Positions 20,903 through 24,893 of a stretch of 24,893 bases of DNA are shown in pieces. The notes under the pieces were generated by a model. That model made no database searches, was not told where the DNA came from, and saw only the letters and a program-made list of their open reading frames with translations. Source of the DNA: Rhizophagus sp. LPA8_4_AMF. Its lineage: Eukaryota; Glomeromycota; Glomeromycetes; Glomerales; Glomeraceae. Each line of letters opens with the position of its first letter. The stretch's first letter is position 1. The stretch is from positions 1 to 24,893 of the forward strand of contig JADRCO010000897.1 in the NCBI GenBank assembly GCA_021464525.1, in the 5' to 3' direction. Made by a program: the position numbers and the translations under genes.

Positions 20903-21460
20903 GTAAGGCCGAGCAAAAAAAATTTTTAGATTCTCGTAACATAAAATTTTAAAAATGATACGGGGCAGCTTTTTTTTTATATTGAATTATTTTATATGTA
21001 TTTTTTTATTGTATTGTACTGTATATCATATGATAATTATGATATGTAGTGGGTATCACGAAGTAAATCGATATAAATCATCAGATCGTCCAAATAATCT
21101 TTTTCTTTACATTTTCTAAACATACCAACAATTATTGTAAATGTAGAATATCGTTCCAAATCAGTTTTTGGCTGGGAAAGACTTCCAGTTGAAGAAAATA
21201 TGAATATTGATGAATTTTATCATATGGTTATACATGACCAGTGTAAATGTCACGAAATTAATGTAGTAATGTAATAAATATAGTAGTTATAATAGCACAT
21301 TAAAATTTATTATCAAATAAAACAATAAATTGCTTATTGTGAAACATATGTAAATCACGTGAAAAAAAATTTGATATAAAAAAAAAAAAAAATCCAGATT
21401 TTCAAAAAATTGATAGGGGCGGGTTACGAGAATCTAAAAATTTGTTTTGCCCGGCCTAAC
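20903..21460. mobile_element. Inverted-repeat element (MITE-like), 558 bp
   Basis: Terminal inverted repeats of 38 bp at 20903-20940 and 21423-21460 match at 35 positions. They start GT(A/T)AGGCCG and end in TTTTTAGATTCTCGTAAC. No clear target duplication is visible: the flanks share only an A-rich GAAAA. The interior holds a 58-codon open frame described separately and otherwise AT-rich DNA. Confidence 0.8.
21098..21274 (+). pseudogene. Short coding-like frame inside the 20,903 element
   Basis: The frame is open from a stop at 21095 to TAA at 21272-21274. Its composition looks like protein: IPTIIVNVEYRSKSVFGWE, then RLPVEENMNIDEFYHMVIHD. It has no upstream ATG in a good position (the first ATG is internal) and no recognisable domain. 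It could be the remnant of a transposase exon or a captured host exon, or chance. Confidence 0.3.
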
Positions 21461-21655
21461 GGAAAAGACAGTCGCATTATTCGATTATTTTATAAATGTA
21501 TACAGTTAAATTAAAAATATATCAGATATCATTTTAGATTAATTAACCTCGAAAATTACATGATGTGGTTCTAAAATGGTCTATAATACATACGCCAAAA
21601 ATAATTTGCATGTAAACAAAAATCATGATACAATTTGATTAGTAAAAGTTGTAGC

Positions 21656-21778
21656 GGGGACTAAAGATGACGCCTTACTAATCGCAACCTGCAACCCGCA
21701 ACCCGCAACTTTAAGTTTTATATATAGCTGTAATTTCGCAACTATTTAAAAACAGTAGAGGCTTCATCTTTAGCGTCC
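21656..21778. repeat. Small inverted-repeat element with GCAACCC units
   Basis: GGGGACTAAAGATGACGCCT at 21656-21675 faces the inverse at 21759-21778, whose reverse complement is GGACGCTAAAGATGAAGCCT. Between them, four 7-base units of GCAACCC type run from 21684 to 21710. The total is about 123 bp. It is too short to code and may be a miniature transposon or foldback. No target duplication is clear. Confidence 0.6.
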
Positions 21779-21779
21779 A

Positions 21780-22941
21780 TGGCACTTTAGACAATAATTA
21801 ATTGACAATTATTCATTTTAACATGTCCTTTATTTGGATTTAAGATGGTTATTGGATTTATCATTTAAATTTATTTCTATTGTTATGTTATATTATCAGA
21901 TATATGTGTATATATTTTATTATTTTTGGATATGAATAGCCTTTTTTAAAAGAAAAGCAGCCTGTTACACAAAATGCGGTTATTTGGAATATTAACATGA
22001 AATTTGAAAAGAAATTAATGAGAAGAATTCAAGGTTATTATGTCAATTTTAGTGGGAAATTTATTATAAATAAATCTAACTATAATGATTAATAATACAT
22101 TTTAATATGATACCTTACATAAATCTTGATTTAAATAGTTAATGGTACACTCCAATAAACCACGATGATTTCAAATTATTCCAATATTTCTAATCAACTG
22201 ATATAGCATAATATGATAAAGAACAATCGTACTCGTTAATAAAATAATTTTTCTTAAGTGCAATAATCTTCTGCTAATCAAAGAAAGTAGTCAAATGAAA
22301 ACGAAGAATTTATGTTTTAAAGATATTATTGCATACAGCCGTAGCTAAATCATTTATATTTTTGGATTTCACAATTTGATAATGACATCGATAGCATAAA
22401 GATAAATGAAAGAGCCTTCCAGTGAATGTCAGTATAATGAAAAATTATGGTAACCGAAAAAAAGGAAATGCCGGAAAATTTTCCAGATTATTTTTTCATT
22501 GGTATATTAGTATTTAATTGTTAATATTACTTGCAATTACAGTAAATGGCTAAAGAAAATAGCTTTATAATAAACGATAATAAACGTTAAATCAAATTTA
22601 TATTATATATAATTTAATTTAGTTCGTGTATTTATTGTGAAAAATATAAATTATATTCATATATTAGAATATATTATGCATGTGTAATTATAAGCATAAA
22701 ATAATACAATAAGTTTAAAAATATTGCTAATATATATATATTCAGCTTACAAAAAAAAAATAGAGGTGGTGTTTAACAAATATGATTATCCTCATTAGAA
22801 TGTTAGATTTTGTGTGAGTATATAGTAAATCGTTATAGTGTAATTGTGTAAAAGAAAGGTCAGGTCCAGGAGTCTTCTCTTAATACAGCATTATTTTGTT
22901 ATTCAAAATATTTATATAAACGTAGTTCGTTGTGCGCATTT
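21780..22941. other. AT-rich stretch without a supported gene
   Basis: No open frame with protein-like composition, RNA gene or array was found. A repeated AATAAACG motif (near 22560-22590) also occurs near 9432 and 20864 and may be a short dispersed sequence. Confidence 0.4.
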
Positions 22942-23678
22942 CTTCAGGGCCGGAATTAATATAATGTCAGCCAATCTCTAAAAAATGTAGTAAAAATTTG
23001 GCCAGAAATTATCCATAAAAGGCAAGATTTACATTATATTAAATATTACGTTTGCGAAACTCAAATTATTGCACCCCATTCACCCGATCGACAAAGGATC
23101 TAACCTATAGAGTTGAGACCTGAAATACAAGGTTAGATCCTTTGTCGATCGGGTGGATGGGGTGAATTTGTGAATGGCCAAATCTAGTTGTTGCGTCATG
23201 TGTAACGTTAAGCCTGTGCTTTAAGCACGTGACTAATAACGCAATCGATCATTAAATTTTTATAAAGAATTTCTTGAGCATATGGAAAAATCATAGTAAA
23301 GAAACTTTATATTCTCTGATGAATTATAAAAATAATTAGTAAAGCTTCAACTCAATTTTATTATTATTTTATGAAAAGAAAATGCATTCCCAGTTTTTTC
23401 AATAAGCTTTTTTACTTTTCCATAAATAAAGGAATATAATAATGCATAAATTTATTGAAAAAATAAAATATTACAGTTATAATTTTTTTTTTTAGGTTCA
23501 TTTTATTATTAATAGTTATTATCATAAATAATTAGTAAAACAGGACTCCGAAATGAACATAAAAGGTCAGTCCAAGCTTAAATAATCATGTAGATCTTGC
23601 CTTTTGTGGATAATTCCGGTCAAATTCTCATTACCTTTTTAGATACTGGCTGACATTATCTTAATTCCGGCCCTGAAG
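22942..23678. mobile_element. Inverted-repeat element with about 86-bp termini, 737 bp
   Basis: The left arm (22942 to about 23028) starts CTTCAGGGCCGGAATTAA and continues with AATGTCAGCCA, then GGCCAGAAATTATCCA and AAAAGGCAAGAT. The right arm (about 23593-23678) carries the same blocks inverted, with scattered mismatches. Flanking 9-mers GTGCGCATT (22932-22940) and GTGCCTATT (23679-23687) match at seven of nine positions and may be a decayed target duplication. The long arms and 9-base duplication point to a Mutator-like non-autonomous element; there is no coding capacity. A foldback lies inside it. Confidence 0.8.
23062..23170. repeat. Long foldback with a 25-base loop
   Basis: The arms 23062-23105 and 23131-23170 are near-perfect inverse copies. 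They contain CACCCGATCGACAAAGGATC and TAACC, and differ only by one substitution and a 4-base insertion (ATTG) on the left. The loop is 23106-23130. The arms are far more GC-rich than their surroundings. The foldback sits inside the 22942-23678 element and, if transcribed, would form a stable hairpin of about 40 pairs. Confidence 0.9.
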
Positions 23679-23687
23679 GTGCCTATT

Positions 23688-24893
23688 GAAACAATAAATA
23701 AACCAATTTACTCTAAATGTTAGTTTAAATATGTACTTATGCATACTCATTTACAAAATGATATTTTGCTTTATATTAAAATATTATAGCATTATAGCAT
23801 AGGTAAAATTATGGATTATTAAGCAAATAAATAACCCTATAAATAAACTATTATGATGCACTACAGTAAGTGGTGGGAAGGAGACCTTCTAACCTTAATG
23901 CATATCAAACAAGCAATTTATGAAATATTTTAGTACTGAGGTGCCCATTTCTGCAATAATTACACTTTGTTCTTATCACTTTTAAAGGATATAAATCAAA
24001 CAGGTATAGGAGGTATAGATTTTAATCTGGCTTAGTGTAGTTCAAACAAACTATTATTTGTATCCATAATATTGTATTATTGAACATAAAAATTATTATA
24101 TATTAACAGTATAATTTTTAATTTTTAAAAAATACGATATTAGTAAAATAAAATTTTTTTGAACTTTAGAAATATTAAACATTCTATAGGATTTTTTTAG
24201 AGAAGTTAAAAATTCTATCTAGAACATATATTTCAGCTTTTGGTTCAATCATTACATATGAATTAAACATTTGTTATTATTTTTAAACTTATACCAGAAT
24301 AAAATTTTAATATCAAATAGTTTATTTATTGATAAATACAAAATACTATTTTAACCTAATATATTAATATTTACATTTATTTTTCATCACTTATAGTAAT
24401 CTATTATTCGATTATATCTTTTTAATTTTAATTATAATATTTATTAATTCTGAAAAATTTTTGATTTATTAAAATTATTTATTAAAAATCTAAGCGTCAT
24501 TAAAAAGAAATTATTCGCTCACTAAATAAACCTAATATTGAATTACATTTGCTCCATATAATTCACAAAATTAATTTCATCCATGTTGAAACTAAGAGCA
24601 GTTTCTAAAATACAATAAAATAGTACAATCAAATGTAATATCGAATTAGTAATCAATAAAATCCACATAATCAATTTTATTCATTTGAAGTCAAGCAAGA
24701 GTTTATCGATTGATTCTAAAAAAAAATAAACATTTTATTAGTAGCCAAAAAAAGAACGGTATCTAAAGATGAAATTGGTAGATCACGTGATAATAATGTA
24801 ATAAAATGTTTCTTTATCGATTTCGATTATGAAATATTTAAAAAATTGCTGATATCCAGGATTAGATAGATAAAAAAAAATGACACATAAGGA
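23688..24893. other. AT-rich stretch without a supported gene
   Basis: I see nothing beyond AT-rich DNA: no long frames, RNA genes or clear repeats. An AAAGATGA-type match to the small inverted repeat at 21656 occurs near 24767 but is too short to interpret. Confidence 0.4.

Noticed and set aside
1-24893. CRISPR arrays, bacterial operons or phage genes
   Set aside because: Spliceosomal introns, eukaryotic kinases and the absence of regularly spaced spacer repeats exclude them; the 33-bp repeats are directly adjacent without spacers.

Overview
The window looks like nuclear DNA of an arbuscular mycorrhizal fungus (Glomeromycotina, most like Rhizophagus). It is very AT-rich and its genes are broken by short GT-AG introns of mostly about 60-90 bases. 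It carries two protein kinase genes with C-terminal Sel1-type repeats, an architecture that is strongly expanded in that group, and many small inverted-repeat transposons and decayed gene pieces. Assignment to this group is inference from protein style; no marker gene is present.

Layout. Bases 1-5,930 hold no intact gene. They contain AT-rich DNA, two unrecognised decayed coding pieces (about 1,594-1,824 and 2,428-2,727), and a decayed 5' end of a kinase gene (3,590-3,900). The flank of that kinase piece holds a 188-bp element with a perfect 9-bp target duplication. Bases 5,935-8,971 (minus) are a five-exon kinase plus Sel1 repeat gene (about 915 aa), followed upstream by an inverted-repeat element (9,092-9,639). 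Bases 9,640-12,784 hold a Sel1 gene 3' fragment, a short periodic repeat and a zinc-finger-like remnant.

Bases 12,785-15,227 (plus) are an eleven-exon AAA ATPase gene whose Walker A motif appears to carry a one-base deletion. It converges on a long spectrin-repeat-like coiled-coil exon at 15,582-18,098 (minus). That exon has no plausible start of its own and lies one intron length downstream of a second kinase gene (18,169-20,125, minus). A single kinase-Sel1-spectrin fusion transcript is therefore possible, and this is the most interesting question in the window.

Bases 20,126-24,893 are non-genic. They contain a 33-bp triplicated repeat, two larger inverted-repeat elements (one enclosing a long foldback), a small inverted repeat with GCAACCC units, and otherwise featureless AT-rich DNA.

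How the genes work together: the two kinases share the same intron positions and phases and are paralogues, probably cytosolic signalling proteins. The AAA ATPase and the spectrin-like protein show no clear pathway link to them. Exon limits were read by eye from reading frame, GT/AG signals and paralogue comparison, without transcript data.
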